A stretch of DNA of 64,000 bases from Pelosinus baikalensis (lineage in GTDB: Bacteria > Bacillota > Negativicutes > DSM-13327), in the NCBI RefSeq assembly GCF_020819555.1, contig NZ_JAJHJB010000006.1, positions 1-64,000 on the forward strand. Direction: 5' to 3'. The notes under the pieces were generated by a model, which worked only from the letters and a program-made list of their open reading frames with translations, had not been told where the DNA came from and ran no database searches. Position 1 is the first letter of the stretch, and each line of letters begins with the position of its first letter. The translations under genes were made by a program, and so were the position numbers. Below, one piece after another: positions 25,695-35,804 of the stretch.

Positions 25695-26699
25695 TTGGCA
25701 GGTTCAGATGTGTTATCCCAATCTGAAATTGATGATCTGTTATCTGCATTATCTACAGGCGTAGTATCAGCCGAAGAAATAAAAGATGAGCAGAAACAAA
25801 GAAAAATAAAAGTCTATGATTTTAAGCGCCCAGATAAATTTTCTAAGGATCAAATTCGTACCTTATATATGCTGCATGAAAATTTTGCTCGTCTTATGAA
25901 CACTTACCTTTCCGCACATCTTCGGACGCTTGTACATATTGATGTAGCTTCTGTTGATCAATTAACGTATGAAGAATTTATTCGTTCATTGCCCAATCCA
26001 AGTGTTATTGGTGTTTTTCAAATGCGCCCTCTTAAAGGGAATGCGATTTTGGAGCTAAACCCGAATGTGATTTTTTCGATTATTGATCGTTTGTTTGGCG
26101 GGCCCGGCTTACCTCCTGCCAAAACACGATCATTAACTGACATTGAAGAAGCGATTGTTAAAAGAGTGATAAACAAAACACTAGAATGTTTTTCAGACGC
26201 TTGGAAGCAAGTGGTTGCGATTGAGCCTAAGTTAGAAATTATCGAATCAAATCCTCAATTTACTCAAATTGTTCCGCCTAATGATATGGTCGTTATTATT
26301 ACATTACATGTGAAGATTGGCCAAGTAGAAGGACTAGTTAATATTTGTATCCCGTATCTAGTGCTTGAGCCCATCATGTCGAAATTGACTACTACCTATT
26401 GGGTTGCTTCTTCCGTTGCTAAACAAGCATTGCCTGAGCATATTAATGCAATACAGCGTAAGCTAGAAAAAGCTTTTATTCCTCTATATGTAGAATTAGG
26501 AAGAACGACAGTTACTGTGCAGGAATTATTAGGTTTAGTAGTGAATGATGTATTGCAATTAGAGAGTAAAATAGAAAATGATCTGAATGTAATTGTAGGT
26601 CAACGCGAAAAGTTTAGAGGGAAACCAGGACTCTCAGGACATAAGGTTGCATTACAAATAACACAAGTAATTTCAGAAGGAGATGAAAATTATGACTGA
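25695..26699 (+). CDS. fliM: Flagellar motor switch protein FliM
   Basis: C-ring protein that binds phosphorylated CheY. 334 residues: N-terminal LSQSEIDDLLSAL (CheY-binding), a central CheC-like domain with the family RNYDFKRPDKFS-type start (KVYDFKRPDKFSKDQIRTL), and a C-terminal SpoA domain. TTG start behind AAAGGAGAG. Overlaps fliY by 8 bases. Confidence 0.96.
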   Translation: MAGSDVLSQSEIDDLLSALSTGVVSAEEIKDEQKQRKIKVYDFKRPDKFSKDQIRTLYMLHENFARLMNTYLSAHLRTLVHIDVASVDQLTYEEFIRSLPNPSVIGVFQMRPLKGNAILELNPNVIFSIIDRLFGGPGLPPAKTRSLTDIEEAIVKRVINKTLECFSDAWKQVVAIEPKLEIIESNPQFTQIVPPNDMVVIITLHVKIGQVEGLVNICIPYLVLEPIMSKLTTTYWVASSVAKQALPEHINAIQRKLEKAFIPLYVELGRTTVTVQELLGLVVNDVLQLESKIENDLNVIVGQREKFRGKPGLSGHKVALQITQVISEGDENYD

Positions 26700-27801
26700 A
26701 GGCTTTCTATCCCAAGACGAGATTGATGCCTTACTAAGGGGAGAAGCTACTTCATCCTCTTCAACACCTGAGTTATCCGCAATAGAACAAGATGCCCTTG
26801 GTGAAATTGGTAATATTTCTATGGGAAGTGCGGCAACTACATTGTCTGTATTGCTTGGACGCCGGGTATCTATTACTACACCGCGTGTGTCTGTTTCTAA
26901 TTTAGAGGAGATCAAGGGGCAATATCCTTTGCCGTATTTGGTTATTGAAGTTGGATATACACATGGCATCGTAGGGACTAATGTTTTAGCGATTCGAGAA
27001 CAAGACGCATTAATTATTGCAGATTTAATGATGGGGGGGGACGGACTCAATCCACCTACCGAATTAAATGAATTATACATGAGTGCCGTGAGTGAGGCTA
27101 TGAATCAGATGATGGGTGGAGTAGCGACATCCATGTCAACTATGTTCCGGAAGAAAATAGACATTGCTCCGCCGAATGTAAATTTGATTGATTTTGCAGT
27201 TGCTTCTAGCATTTCGAATGCTGTTGGAACCGATGACAACATTGTTCGTGTCGCTTTTCGTATGGAAGTTGAAGATTTAATTGATAGTGAAATTATGCAA
27301 ATTCTACCGATTGATGTAGCAAAGGAAATGGTGGACAGCCTTATGAATGCCGTACAGCCACCAGCAGCTGCGCCAGTTGCAGAAACTCCCAAGGCTGCAG
27401 ATGCATCGGCATCTCAATCCCAGGCTGCAAAAGCCCAGCAGCAAGTGGCAGCTGCTTCAGTCGCAAAACAGCATATACAGCCTGTTAATGTGCAACCTGT
27501 ACAATTTGCTCCTCTAGTACAGGGTACGATGCCGGTCACTGATACCAATATTGATCGTATTATGGATGTGCCATTACAAGTGACGGTAGAACTTGGCAGA
27601 ACTCGTAAATTAATTCGTGATATTCTAGAATTAGCACCTGGTTCAGTAATGGAGCTGGATAAACTAGCTGGTGAGCCTGTAGATATACTAGTGAATGGGA
27701 AACTAATTGCCAAGGGTGAAGTTGTAGTAATAGATGAAAATTTTGGTGTAAGAATTACTGATATTATAAGTCCACTAGAGCGGACCTATAATTTACAATA
27801 G
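26692..27801 (+). CDS. fliY: Flagellar motor switch phosphatase FliY
   Basis: C-ring component that combines a CheY-P phosphatase (CheC-like) with a FliN domain. 369 residues from ATG 26692, 9 bases after AAGGAG; an upstream ATG at 26683 overlaps that site. Seen: N-terminal LSQDEIDALLRG, two phosphatase helices (EIGNISMGSAATTL and the SEAMNQMMGG region), an Ala/Gln/Pro-rich linker (~225-265) and a C-terminal SpoA/FliN domain (VTVELGRTRKLIRDILEL). Confidence 0.95.
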   Translation: MTEGFLSQDEIDALLRGEATSSSSTPELSAIEQDALGEIGNISMGSAATTLSVLLGRRVSITTPRVSVSNLEEIKGQYPLPYLVIEVGYTHGIVGTNVLAIREQDALIIADLMMGGDGLNPPTELNELYMSAVSEAMNQMMGGVATSMSTMFRKKIDIAPPNVNLIDFAVASSISNAVGTDDNIVRVAFRMEVEDLIDSEIMQILPIDVAKEMVDSLMNAVQPPAAAPVAETPKAADASASQSQAAKAQQQVAAASVAKQHIQPVNVQPVQFAPLVQGTMPVTDTNIDRIMDVPLQVTVELGRTRKLIRDILELAPGSVMELDKLAGEPVDILVNGKLIAKGEVVVIDENFGVRITDIISPLERTYNLQ

Positions 27802-27850
27802 TTATGATTGTTGATAATGGATAATAGAGTAATCAGGAGGAGATAAAATA

Positions 27851-28213
27851 ATGGCGACTAGAGTGTTAATCGTTGATGATGCTGCATTTATGCGTATGAT
27901 GGTTAAAGATATTTTGAGTAAAAATGGATATGAGATCGTAGGTGAGGCGGAAAATGGAGTAAAGGCATTAGAAAAGTACCAAGAACTAAAGCCAGATCTT
28001 ACGACTATGGATATTACTATGCCAGAAATGGATGGTATAACTGCAGTGAAAGAAATTAAAAAAATTGATCCTAACGCAAAAGTCATTATGTGTAGTGCGA
28101 TGGGGCAACAAGCAATGGTTGTTGAAGCGATTCAGGCAGGTGCTCGCGATTTTATTGTTAAGCCTTTTCAGCCAGATCGAGTATTGGAAGCTGTTCGCAA
28201 AGCGGTTGGTTAA
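27851..28213 (+). CDS. cheY: Chemotaxis response regulator CheY
   Basis: Single-domain receiver phosphorylated by CheA; its phosphorylated form binds FliM. 120 residues. Seen: acidic pair Asp9/Asp10, phospho-acceptor Asp54 in TMDITMPEMDG, a Ser in MCSAMGQ at the Thr/Ser switch position, and Lys in IVKPF. Strong RBS AGGAGGAGA. Confidence 0.97.
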   Translation: MATRVLIVDDAAFMRMMVKDILSKNGYEIVGEAENGVKALEKYQELKPDLTTMDITMPEMDGITAVKEIKKIDPNAKVIMCSAMGQQAMVVEAIQAGARDFIVKPFQPDRVLEAVRKAVG

Positions 28214-28215
28214 TA

Positions 28216-28779
28216 ATGAATAAGAACAAATACCGAGTTTTCTGGAGGCTTTTTTTACTGCTATTTTGCATTGGAATCTTTTTTAATGGACAAGTTTATG
28301 CGGCAGAATCCAATGGCGATTATTTACAATACCAAGAGCCTAAGCCTGTGACTTCAACGTCTTGGCTTTCTACTGTTTCCTATGTTCTTTCTTTACTAAT
28401 AACCTTTGCTGCTGTTATTGGTCTTGCATATTTCGCTTCCCGTTTTTTAGGAAAAAAATTGGGAAGCTTATCTGCTAGTGGCAGTAGTAGAATCATTAAT
28501 ACATTATCATTTGGTACTAATCGTGCTGTTTATACAGTGGAAATTGCAGGCAAATTTTTGGTACTAGGCGTTACTGATCATGCGATTACTGTATTGCAGG
28601 AAATAACAAACCCTGAGGAAATTGAAAAAATGAAAGCAGAACAATTAACAGTACCCATAAATCAATTCGATACTATCTTTCAAAAGCAGCTTGCTTCTCT
28701 GCAACGATTTTCACAAACTTTTCCTACTGCTTTTGGTGATATGCAGAGTAAACAAAAACATGAAAGTGGGAAGAGGTAA
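28216..28779 (+). CDS. fliO: Flagellar biosynthesis protein FliO (FliZ)
   Basis: Helps assemble the FliP-FliQ-FliR export gate. 187 residues with an N-terminal signal peptide (about 1-30, cleavage after VYAA), a membrane helix near 50-75, and a cytosolic domain (GTNRAVYTVEIAGKFLVLGV). It follows cheY by 2 bases and its stop adjoins fliP. Confidence 0.88.
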   Translation: MNKNKYRVFWRLFLLLFCIGIFFNGQVYAAESNGDYLQYQEPKPVTSTSWLSTVSYVLSLLITFAAVIGLAYFASRFLGKKLGSLSASGSSRIINTLSFGTNRAVYTVEIAGKFLVLGVTDHAITVLQEITNPEEIEKMKAEQLTVPINQFDTIFQKQLASLQRFSQTFPTAFGDMQSKQKHESGKR

Positions 28780-29544
28780 GTGGCTAAAATTCGAAATGCT
28801 ATGATTGTTTTTACTGTTTTCATTAGTTTATTTGTTATACCAGCATTGGCAAATGCCGCACCTTTAGTTCCTCTTCCTAATATTAATGTTGAAGTAGGAG
28901 CTGCTACAGAGCCTAAGGATGTTGCACTTAGTTTGCAGATTTTACTCACGATGACGGTATTAACGTTAGCTCCGTCGATTTTGATTATGATGACTTCATT
29001 TACACGCATCATTGTTGTCTTATCTTTTCTGCGCAGTGCTCTTGCGACACAGCAAATGCCGCCAAATCAAGTTCTGGTTGGTATGGCATTGTTTTTAACT
29101 TTTTTTACAATGTCTCCCTATCTTGAACAGTCAAATCAAAATGGGCTGCAGCCATATTTAGCTGGCAGCATTACTCAGGAAGCTGCAATGACGGAAGTTT
29201 TAAAACCAATGCGTGAGTTTATGTTTAAGCAAACACGGGAAAATGATTTGGCATTGTTTGTAAATTTATCAGAAGGTGTTCGACCTAATTCACCAGAAGA
29301 TGTTCCGACAACTACGTTAATACCATCTTTCATAATTAGTGAGCTAAAGACGGCATTTCAAATAGGATTTTTGATTTATATTCCTTTCATTGTTATTGAT
29401 ATGGTGGTTGCAAGCACATTGATGTCCATGGGGATGATGATGCTGCCTCCAGTCATGATCTCTCTGCCATTTAAGTTATTATTATTTATCTTAGTGGATG
29501 GTTGGCACTTGATTATTCTCTCATTAATTAATAGTTTTCACTAA
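28780..29544 (+). CDS. fliP: Flagellar biosynthesis protein FliP
   Basis: Core subunit of the export gate pore. 254 residues: signal peptide (1-27), then conserved helices with MTSFTRIIVVLSFLRSALA and the C-terminal FELLLF-type VISLPFKLLLFILVDGWHL. GTG start directly after the fliO stop. Confidence 0.97.
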   Translation: MAKIRNAMIVFTVFISLFVIPALANAAPLVPLPNINVEVGAATEPKDVALSLQILLTMTVLTLAPSILIMMTSFTRIIVVLSFLRSALATQQMPPNQVLVGMALFLTFFTMSPYLEQSNQNGLQPYLAGSITQEAAMTEVLKPMREFMFKQTRENDLALFVNLSEGVRPNSPEDVPTTTLIPSFIISELKTAFQIGFLIYIPFIVIDMVVASTLMSMGMMMLPPVMISLPFKLLLFILVDGWHLIILSLINSFH

Positions 29545-29554
29545 AGGAGGAAAT

Positions 29555-29824
29555 ATGTCAGGTGATTTAGCAATACAAATTGGACGCGAGGCATTAACCA
29601 TGGTAATGCTGATTGCTGCTCCCATGTTAGGATTAGGTTTGTTAGTGGGGATTTTAGTAAGTATTTTTCAAGCGACTACTCAGATTCAAGAGCAAACCTT
29701 AGTATTTATTCCTAAAATTATAGCAATTTTTGTCGCGATATTGGTCTTTGGCCCGTGGATGTTAAGTTTGATGGTTGATTATACTCGCGAGATTTTTATC
29801 AACCTACCAAACTTGGTACGTTAA
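29555..29824 (+). CDS. fliQ: Flagellar biosynthesis protein FliQ
   Basis: Small export gate subunit, 89 residues and two membrane helices, with VGILVSIFQATTQIQEQTL as the conserved loop. AGGAGG upstream, 10 bases after fliP. Confidence 0.97.
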   Translation: MSGDLAIQIGREALTMVMLIAAPMLGLGLLVGILVSIFQATTQIQEQTLVFIPKIIAIFVAILVFGPWMLSLMVDYTREIFINLPNLVR

Positions 29825-29842
29825 CGTAAGGGGTAATTATTT

Positions 29843-30619
29843 GTGGATCTTTTTGCACTTCTGCAAAATCAAGTAGCTTTTTTCTTGTTAATTTTTGTTC
29901 GTATAACTGGCATCTTCATGATGACTCCTATTTTTGGCAGCCGAAACATTCCAGTCAGTATTAAAGCTGGTTTATCATTAATCCTTACATATATATTATT
30001 TCCGATCGTATTTAATGATAGTGCTGCAATACCTAATGATTTCCTTCCTTACATTTTTATTGTAATAGGAGAGCTTCTTATCGGATTAACCATAGGCTTT
30101 TTAAGTTCATTGGTTTTTTCTGCTATACAAATGGCAGGACAATTACTGGACATGCAGATTGGATTTGGGGTTATTAATATTATTGATCCCCAATCTGGCG
30201 GTCAAGTACCTTTAGTTGGTAACTTCAAGCATATGCTGGCGTTGATTATTTTCCTAGCAACAAATGGACATCATGTGTTACTATCGGCTTTGTTTGTCAG
30301 TTTTAAGTTAATGCCAGTCACTGGTGTGGTAGTTAAAGCGGCTCTAACAAATTTTGTAGTTGATATGGTGGGAGATACTTTTATTATTGCCATGAAAATT
30401 AGTTTGCCTATACTTATTTCGCTGGTAATAACGGATGTAGCTCTTGGTATTTTGGCCCGTACGATGCCACAAATGAACATATTTGTGGTCGGTGTGCCAG
30501 GAAAAATTCTTGTTGGTTTATTTGTTCTATCTTTAGCATTACCTTTTTATATATTTTTTTTGGAGATGGCGTTTAATGGGATGTATAAAGATATTTTCCG
30601 ACTTCTTTCCGTGTTCTAG
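29843..30619 (+). CDS. fliR: Flagellar biosynthesis protein FliR
   Basis: Export gate subunit with several membrane helices. 258 residues. Seen: RITGIFMMTPIFGSRNIP, the family signature, and AGQLLDMQIGFGVINIIDPQ. GTG start after AAGGGG. The flhB start lies inside its last 44 bases. Confidence 0.96.
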   Translation: MDLFALLQNQVAFFLLIFVRITGIFMMTPIFGSRNIPVSIKAGLSLILTYILFPIVFNDSAAIPNDFLPYIFIVIGELLIGLTIGFLSSLVFSAIQMAGQLLDMQIGFGVINIIDPQSGGQVPLVGNFKHMLALIIFLATNGHHVLLSALFVSFKLMPVTGVVVKAALTNFVVDMVGDTFIIAMKISLPILISLVITDVALGILARTMPQMNIFVVGVPGKILVGLFVLSLALPFYIFFLEMAFNGMYKDIFRLLSVF

Positions 30620-31724
30620 CAAGATACAATTACAACCATTTTCTGAGAATGTATCCTTCGATTTACAGCTGTTTGCCGGAGAAAAAACCGAAGAGGCTAC
30701 GTCTAAGCGAAAGGGAGAAGCTAGGCAAAAAGGACAAGTTGCTAAAAGTACGGAAGTTAACTCGGTATTTATTATTTTAGCAGCATTTTTTACATTAAAG
30801 CTAATTGGTTCTTATATTTATGATGAGCTCACGAGATACATGCAACTTAGTTTTTCTAATGTTGCAATGGCCGATATGACGATTAATTCCATTCGGGAAA
30901 TATTCCTTGGTTTTGCCATTGTCTTTTTAAAGACAGCATTGCCAGTCATGTGTGTGATCTTGATTGTGTCATTGACGATTAATTTTATTCAAGTTGGCTT
31001 TCTTTTTTCTTTTGAGCCTCTTATGCCTAAATTTAGTAAACTTAACCCTATTTCGGGATTTGGACGTTTATTCTCAAAACGCTCATTAGTGGAACTCGTA
31101 AAATCTTTATTTAAAATAATCATTATCGGCTACTTTATTTATCGATTTATGAGAAAACAAATTGAGCAGATTCCTAGCCTAATCAGTGCTGAGCTCATTG
31201 ATTCGTTACATTTAGCGGCATCCTTAATTTTAAATCTGGTATTTCAAATTAGTGCAGTAATGATTGTTTTGGCTGCATTTGATTATTTTTATCAATGGTG
31301 GGAACACAAGGAAAGCTTAAAGATGAGTAAAGATGATATTAAACAGGAATTTAAACAATCGGAAGGTGACCCACTGATTAAAGGGAAAATAAAACAGCGA
31401 CAGCGAGCGATGTCGATGCAGCGCATGATGCAAGAAGTTCCAAAAGCAGATGTCATCGTAACCAATCCTACTCACTTTGCTGTTGCCTTAAAATATGAAA
31501 AATCTATGGCGGCTCCCATTATCGTAGCAAAAGGTCAAGATCTAATTGCTCAAAGAATTAAAGAGATTGCCAAAGAAAATAAAGTAGTAATTGTTGAGAA
31601 TAAAGTTTTAGCAAGGGCTTTATATGCGGCAGTAGATATTGGTTATCCTGTACCGCCAGAATTATATCAAGCTGTTGCAGAAGTTTTAGCATATGTTTAT
31701 AAATTAAAAAAACGCTTGTCCTAA
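30576..31724 (+). CDS. flhB: Flagellar export switch protein FlhB
   Basis: Substrate-specificity switch of the export gate. 382 residues: four membrane helices and a cytosolic domain with the self-cleaving NPTH motif (297-300) and HFAVALKYE. The only standard in-frame start before the canonical FDLQLFAGEKTE block is ATG 30576, 10 bases after GGAG and 44 bases inside fliR. It gives an N-terminus ~25 residues longer than usual. This overlap suggests translational coupling with fliR. Confidence 0.94.
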   Translation: MGCIKIFSDFFPCSSKIQLQPFSENVSFDLQLFAGEKTEEATSKRKGEARQKGQVAKSTEVNSVFIILAAFFTLKLIGSYIYDELTRYMQLSFSNVAMADMTINSIREIFLGFAIVFLKTALPVMCVILIVSLTINFIQVGFLFSFEPLMPKFSKLNPISGFGRLFSKRSLVELVKSLFKIIIIGYFIYRFMRKQIEQIPSLISAELIDSLHLAASLILNLVFQISAVMIVLAAFDYFYQWWEHKESLKMSKDDIKQEFKQSEGDPLIKGKIKQRQRAMSMQRMMQEVPKADVIVTNPTHFAVALKYEKSMAAPIIVAKGQDLIAQRIKEIAKENKVVIVENKVLARALYAAVDIGYPVPPELYQAVAEVLAYVYKLKKRLS

Positions 31725-31743
31725 GTTGTAGAAGGAGTAAAAA

Positions 31744-33816
31744 ATGGCTACGCAAACATCGCCTTTTCCAGGTTTAAGTAAACTAACTAAATATAGTGAT
31801 ATTATAGTAGCCCTTGGAATTATTACCATTGTTATTATGATGATCATTCCTTTGCCAACATTCTTATTAGATTTATTATTAGCGTTAAATATTTCCTTGG
31901 CTCTTGTGATTGTAATGATTGCTGTTTACAATGTAGAACCATTGCAATTTTCGATTTTTCCTTCTTTATTATTGATCACCACCTTATTTCGCTTAGCACT
32001 GAATGTATCTTCTACCCGGCTTATTTTGCTGGATGGCTATGCTGGTGAAGTAATTATGGCGTTTGGTAATTTTGTTGTCGGTGGTAATGCCATTGTTGGT
32101 TTTATTGTGTTTGTTATTTTAATTATTATACAATTTTTAGTAATCACCAAGGGATCTGAGCGTGTTGCCGAGGTTGCAGCCAGATTTACATTGGATGCTA
32201 TGCCTGGTAAACAGATGAGCATTGACGCTGATTTAAATTCTGGCGCTATTACAGATAATGAAGCGCGGCAGCGTCGCGTTAAGATTCAGCGGGAAGCTGA
32301 TTTTTATGGTGCAATGGATGGTGCCAGTAAGTTCGTAAAAGGTGATGCGATAGCAGCAATCATTATTATTGTGATTAATATCGTTGGTGGTTTTATTATC
32401 GGTATGGTTCAGCGGGATTTAGGCGTGCTAGAAGCTTTACATAGTTATACGTTGTTGACGGTGGGAGAAGGATTAGTGAACCAGATTCCAGCACTTTTAA
32501 TATCTACTGCAACAGGTATCGTAGTAACAAGAGCTGCATCGGAATCCAATTTAGGTCACGATCTCGTAGGACAGATATTTACGAATCCGAGGGTATTTTT
32601 TATTGTTGCAGGGGTATTGGCAGTGATGGGTTTTGTTCCAGGTTTGCCTCTAATTCCCTTTATAAGTCTTGGTCTTATTTGTTTTGTAGTTGGTTATATA
32701 TTGGAAAGGACGATTCAATATAAACAAGATTCACAAGAGACTGATTTAGAGGAAAAAGAAAATGAAGAAGTTCGCAATCCAGAAAACATTGTATCATTGT
32801 TACAAATTGATACAATGGAGTTAGAGATTGGTTATAGCTTAATACCAATGGTTGATATTTCTCAAGGAGGAGATTTATTAGACCGGGTAGTTATGATTCG
32901 TAGGCAATGTGCCTTAGAATTAGGACTTATCGTACCTACCATTCGCATTCGGGATAATATTCAACTAAAACCGAATGTATATGTAATAAAATTAAAAGGA
33001 ATCGAGATTGCGAAAGGCGAATTATTATTAGATCATTATTTAGCGATGAACTCAGGCACTGTTTTTGAAGAAGTGAATGGGATTGAAACGGTAGAGCCGG
33101 CTTTCGGTTTACCAGCTTTATGGATTCAAGAGACGAATCGTGAACAAGCTGAGCTTGCAGGATATACGGTAGTAGATCCTGTATCAGTGTTGGCCACTCA
33201 TTTAACAGAAGTTATCAAATCCCATGCTTTTGAAATCTTAGGTCGTCAAGAAGTTCAGACTTTAGTTGATTCTGTAAAACAACATAATCCTGCAGTAGTA
33301 GAAGAGTTGACGCCTGCCTTATTATCTATTGGCGATATTCAAAAAGTGTTAGCAAAATTATTGCATGAGCGAATCTCCATTCGAGATATGGTGACTATTT
33401 TTGAAACGTTGGCTGATTATGCTCAACTTACTAAGGATACTGATATTTTAACGGAATATGTACGTCATGCATTAGCTAGGCAAATATCGCGGCAGTATGC
33501 ACAGAATAATATGCTGACCTGCATAACCGTTGATCCGCAGCTAGAAAATGTTATTGCAGGAGCAGTCCAGCGTAATGAAAGTGGTTCCTATGTAGTACTT
33601 GAGCCACAGGTACTGCAGAACATTATATCGAGTATATCAAAGGAATTGCCGAAAATAACAAACATTGGCTATCAACCTATTATTCTCACCAGTCCTGCAA
33701 TCAGAACGTATTTTTATAAATTAGTTGAACGCAGCGTACCTAATTTAATTGTTTTATCTTATGCGGAGCTAGAGACTAAGGTTGATGTGCAATCATTAGG
33801 GATGGTGAGAGTATAA
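31744..33816 (+). CDS. flhA: Flagellar biosynthesis protein FlhA
   Basis: Largest export gate protein; forms the cytosolic nonameric ring that receives chaperone-substrate complexes. 690 residues: about eight membrane helices (1-320) with the FHIPEP-type loop region (RFTLDAMPGKQMSIDADLN) and a large cytosolic domain. ATG after GGAG. Confidence 0.97.
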   Translation: MATQTSPFPGLSKLTKYSDIIVALGIITIVIMMIIPLPTFLLDLLLALNISLALVIVMIAVYNVEPLQFSIFPSLLLITTLFRLALNVSSTRLILLDGYAGEVIMAFGNFVVGGNAIVGFIVFVILIIIQFLVITKGSERVAEVAARFTLDAMPGKQMSIDADLNSGAITDNEARQRRVKIQREADFYGAMDGASKFVKGDAIAAIIIIVINIVGGFIIGMVQRDLGVLEALHSYTLLTVGEGLVNQIPALLISTATGIVVTRAASESNLGHDLVGQIFTNPRVFFIVAGVLAVMGFVPGLPLIPFISLGLICFVVGYILERTIQYKQDSQETDLEEKENEEVRNPENIVSLLQIDTMELEIGYSLIPMVDISQGGDLLDRVVMIRRQCALELGLIVPTIRIRDNIQLKPNVYVIKLKGIEIAKGELLLDHYLAMNSGTVFEEVNGIETVEPAFGLPALWIQETNREQAELAGYTVVDPVSVLATHLTEVIKSHAFEILGRQEVQTLVDSVKQHNPAVVEELTPALLSIGDIQKVLAKLLHERISIRDMVTIFETLADYAQLTKDTDILTEYVRHALARQISRQYAQNNMLTCITVDPQLENVIAGAVQRNESGSYVVLEPQVLQNIISSISKELPKITNIGYQPIILTSPAIRTYFYKLVERSVPNLIVLSYAELETKVDVQSLGMVRV

Positions 33817-34884
33817 TTGAAAGTTAGAGTGTTTACTGCTGATTCTATGCAAAATGCTATCGCCCAAGCGAAAAGTGCTTTGGGGCGTGATGCTATTATT
33901 TTACATACACGAAAATTTCGCAAAGGCGGCCTTTGGGGGTTCTTTTCTAAGGAGGAGGTAGAGGTCACAGCAGCTGTTGATACTTCTATTGCTACCATAC
34001 CTCCTCAAAAGGCAGAGCCTTGTGTTGAAGAGGTTGCTGTACAATCTGAACTTGCTAGTATGCGTAGTTTACTTGAAAAAGTAATATCTAAAATTCCTCA
34101 AGGCAGCGAACATTCCTCTGTTCTTGATTTGTTAATGAATAATGACATTGATATACAGATTGCAGAACAAATTATAAATGATTTGCCAATGGATTATACG
34201 AATTTTGACGTTGAGAGCCCAGAACTGAAACAGTTGCTTATTACACAGATTCAAACTTGTTTTAAAAGTGTAGAAGGTATTAAGATCCCTGAACAAGGTA
34301 GAAAGATAGCGGCGTTTTTTGGACCAACAGGGGTAGGTAAGACTACTACCATTGCAAAATTGGCAGCTAAATTTGCAATTCAAGAAGGATACCAAATTGC
34401 GCTAATAACTGCTGATACCTATCGTATCTCTGCTGTAGAGCAATTAAAGACGTATTCTGATATTATGGGGATACCTATTCATGTGGTGTATGCAGCCGAT
34501 GAACTTAAAGCGGTATTAGATAGTAATCAGGACAAGCAGCTGATATTAATTGATACAGCTGGACGAAGTCCTCATAATGATGAGCAGTTAGACGAGCTGA
34601 CAAAACTTTTACATATCGATGATGCGATTGAAAAATATTTAGTATTAAGTGCTACTACTAAATATAAGGATGCATTAGATATTGTAAAAAAATTTTCTAT
34701 ATGTATGCCTCATAAAGTCATTTTTACAAAAATTGATGAAACACGAAACATTGGCACTATTGTGAATCTATTATATCAATTTCCGATATCACTTTCGTAT
34801 GTAACCAATGGGCAAAATGTTCCCGATGATATAGAGTTAGTTGATATTAATAGGTTGACGCCACTGATTTTGAGAGATTTGTAA
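33817..34884 (+). CDS. flhF: Flagellar biosynthesis regulator FlhF (SRP-like GTPase)
   Basis: Signal-recognition-particle-type GTPase that sets flagellum position. 355 residues: N-terminal basic domain (1-130) and C-terminal NG domain with GPTGVGKTTTIAKLA (G1), ADTYRISAVEQL, DTAGR and TKIDE (G4). TTG start lies immediately after the flhA stop with no gap; the GGTGAG upstream serves as RBS. Pairs with flhG downstream. Confidence 0.95.
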   Translation: MKVRVFTADSMQNAIAQAKSALGRDAIILHTRKFRKGGLWGFFSKEEVEVTAAVDTSIATIPPQKAEPCVEEVAVQSELASMRSLLEKVISKIPQGSEHSSVLDLLMNNDIDIQIAEQIINDLPMDYTNFDVESPELKQLLITQIQTCFKSVEGIKIPEQGRKIAAFFGPTGVGKTTTIAKLAAKFAIQEGYQIALITADTYRISAVEQLKTYSDIMGIPIHVVYAADELKAVLDSNQDKQLILIDTAGRSPHNDEQLDELTKLLHIDDAIEKYLVLSATTKYKDALDIVKKFSICMPHKVIFTKIDETRNIGTIVNLLYQFPISLSYVTNGQNVPDDIELVDINRLTPLILRDL

Positions 34885-35771
34885 TGATGTGGGATCAAGC
34901 GGAAAAATTACGAAAAATGGTGCAAAGTTCATCTGGAAAAAAAAGCAGCTCCGTTATTAAAGCAAATCGTACCAATGCGAGGGTCATTACGGTTACTAGT
35001 GGTAAAGGTGGTGTTGGTAAAACTAATTTTACCGTGAATTTAGCACTGGCACTGGCAAAATTAGGGCAAAGAGTGTTGATCATAGATGCTGATTTGGGAA
35101 TGGGGAATGTGGATGTAATATTGGGGTGTTCAACACCGTATAATATTCTGCATTTGTTAGAAGGTGGATTTTCTTTAATTGATATTATAACAGAAGGTCC
35201 TCTTGGAATAAAGTTTATGTCAGGTGGGTCCGGACTTTATAATTTAGCAAATTTAGATGATTTACAGCTTACGCGTATTATTAACAAAATTACGTTATTA
35301 GATGATTTAGCAGATATCATTTTGATTGATACTGGTGCAGGCATCAGTAAAAGTGTAATGAATTTTGTGGTAGCTGCTGATGAAGTAATTATTGTAACAA
35401 CTCCAGAACCAACGGCAATTACTGACGCTTATGCGATGGTGAAAACCTATGTAAGTCACTCTGGAACTGCTGTATTAAAGCTAGTGATTAATCGCGTAAT
35501 GGAGCCTGATGAAGGAAATATTGCAGCCGATAAGCTGATTAAAGTAGCACTTAAGTTCTTGGGATTAACAATCAGCAGTCTTGGTTTTGTTTATGAAGAT
35601 AGTAATTTAGTTAAAGCTGTAAAAAAGCAAACACCGTTATTATTGGCATTTCCTAATACTGCATCATCACGCTGTATCGAACAAATAGCCAATCGTTTAT
35701 TAGATAGGGCTAGTAGTAAGACTACAGGAGTTAAAGGTTTCTTTAATAAGTTATTAGGATTAATGCGGTGA
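34884..35771 (+). CDS. flhG: MinD-like ATPase FlhG (FleN/YlxH)
   Basis: Antagonist of FlhF that limits flagellar number. 295 residues. Seen: deviant Walker A SGKGGVGKTNFTVNLA (44-59), DADLGMGNVDVILG and DTGAGIS. The ATG overlaps the flhF stop by one base (TAATG). Confidence 0.95.
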   Translation: MMWDQAEKLRKMVQSSSGKKSSSVIKANRTNARVITVTSGKGGVGKTNFTVNLALALAKLGQRVLIIDADLGMGNVDVILGCSTPYNILHLLEGGFSLIDIITEGPLGIKFMSGGSGLYNLANLDDLQLTRIINKITLLDDLADIILIDTGAGISKSVMNFVVAADEVIIVTTPEPTAITDAYAMVKTYVSHSGTAVLKLVINRVMEPDEGNIAADKLIKVALKFLGLTISSLGFVYEDSNLVKAVKKQTPLLLAFPNTASSRCIEQIANRLLDRASSKTTGVKGFFNKLLGLMR

Positions 35772-35804
35772 GTTTGTGTTAGTAAGGAGGAAAGATTTAT
35801 TAGC

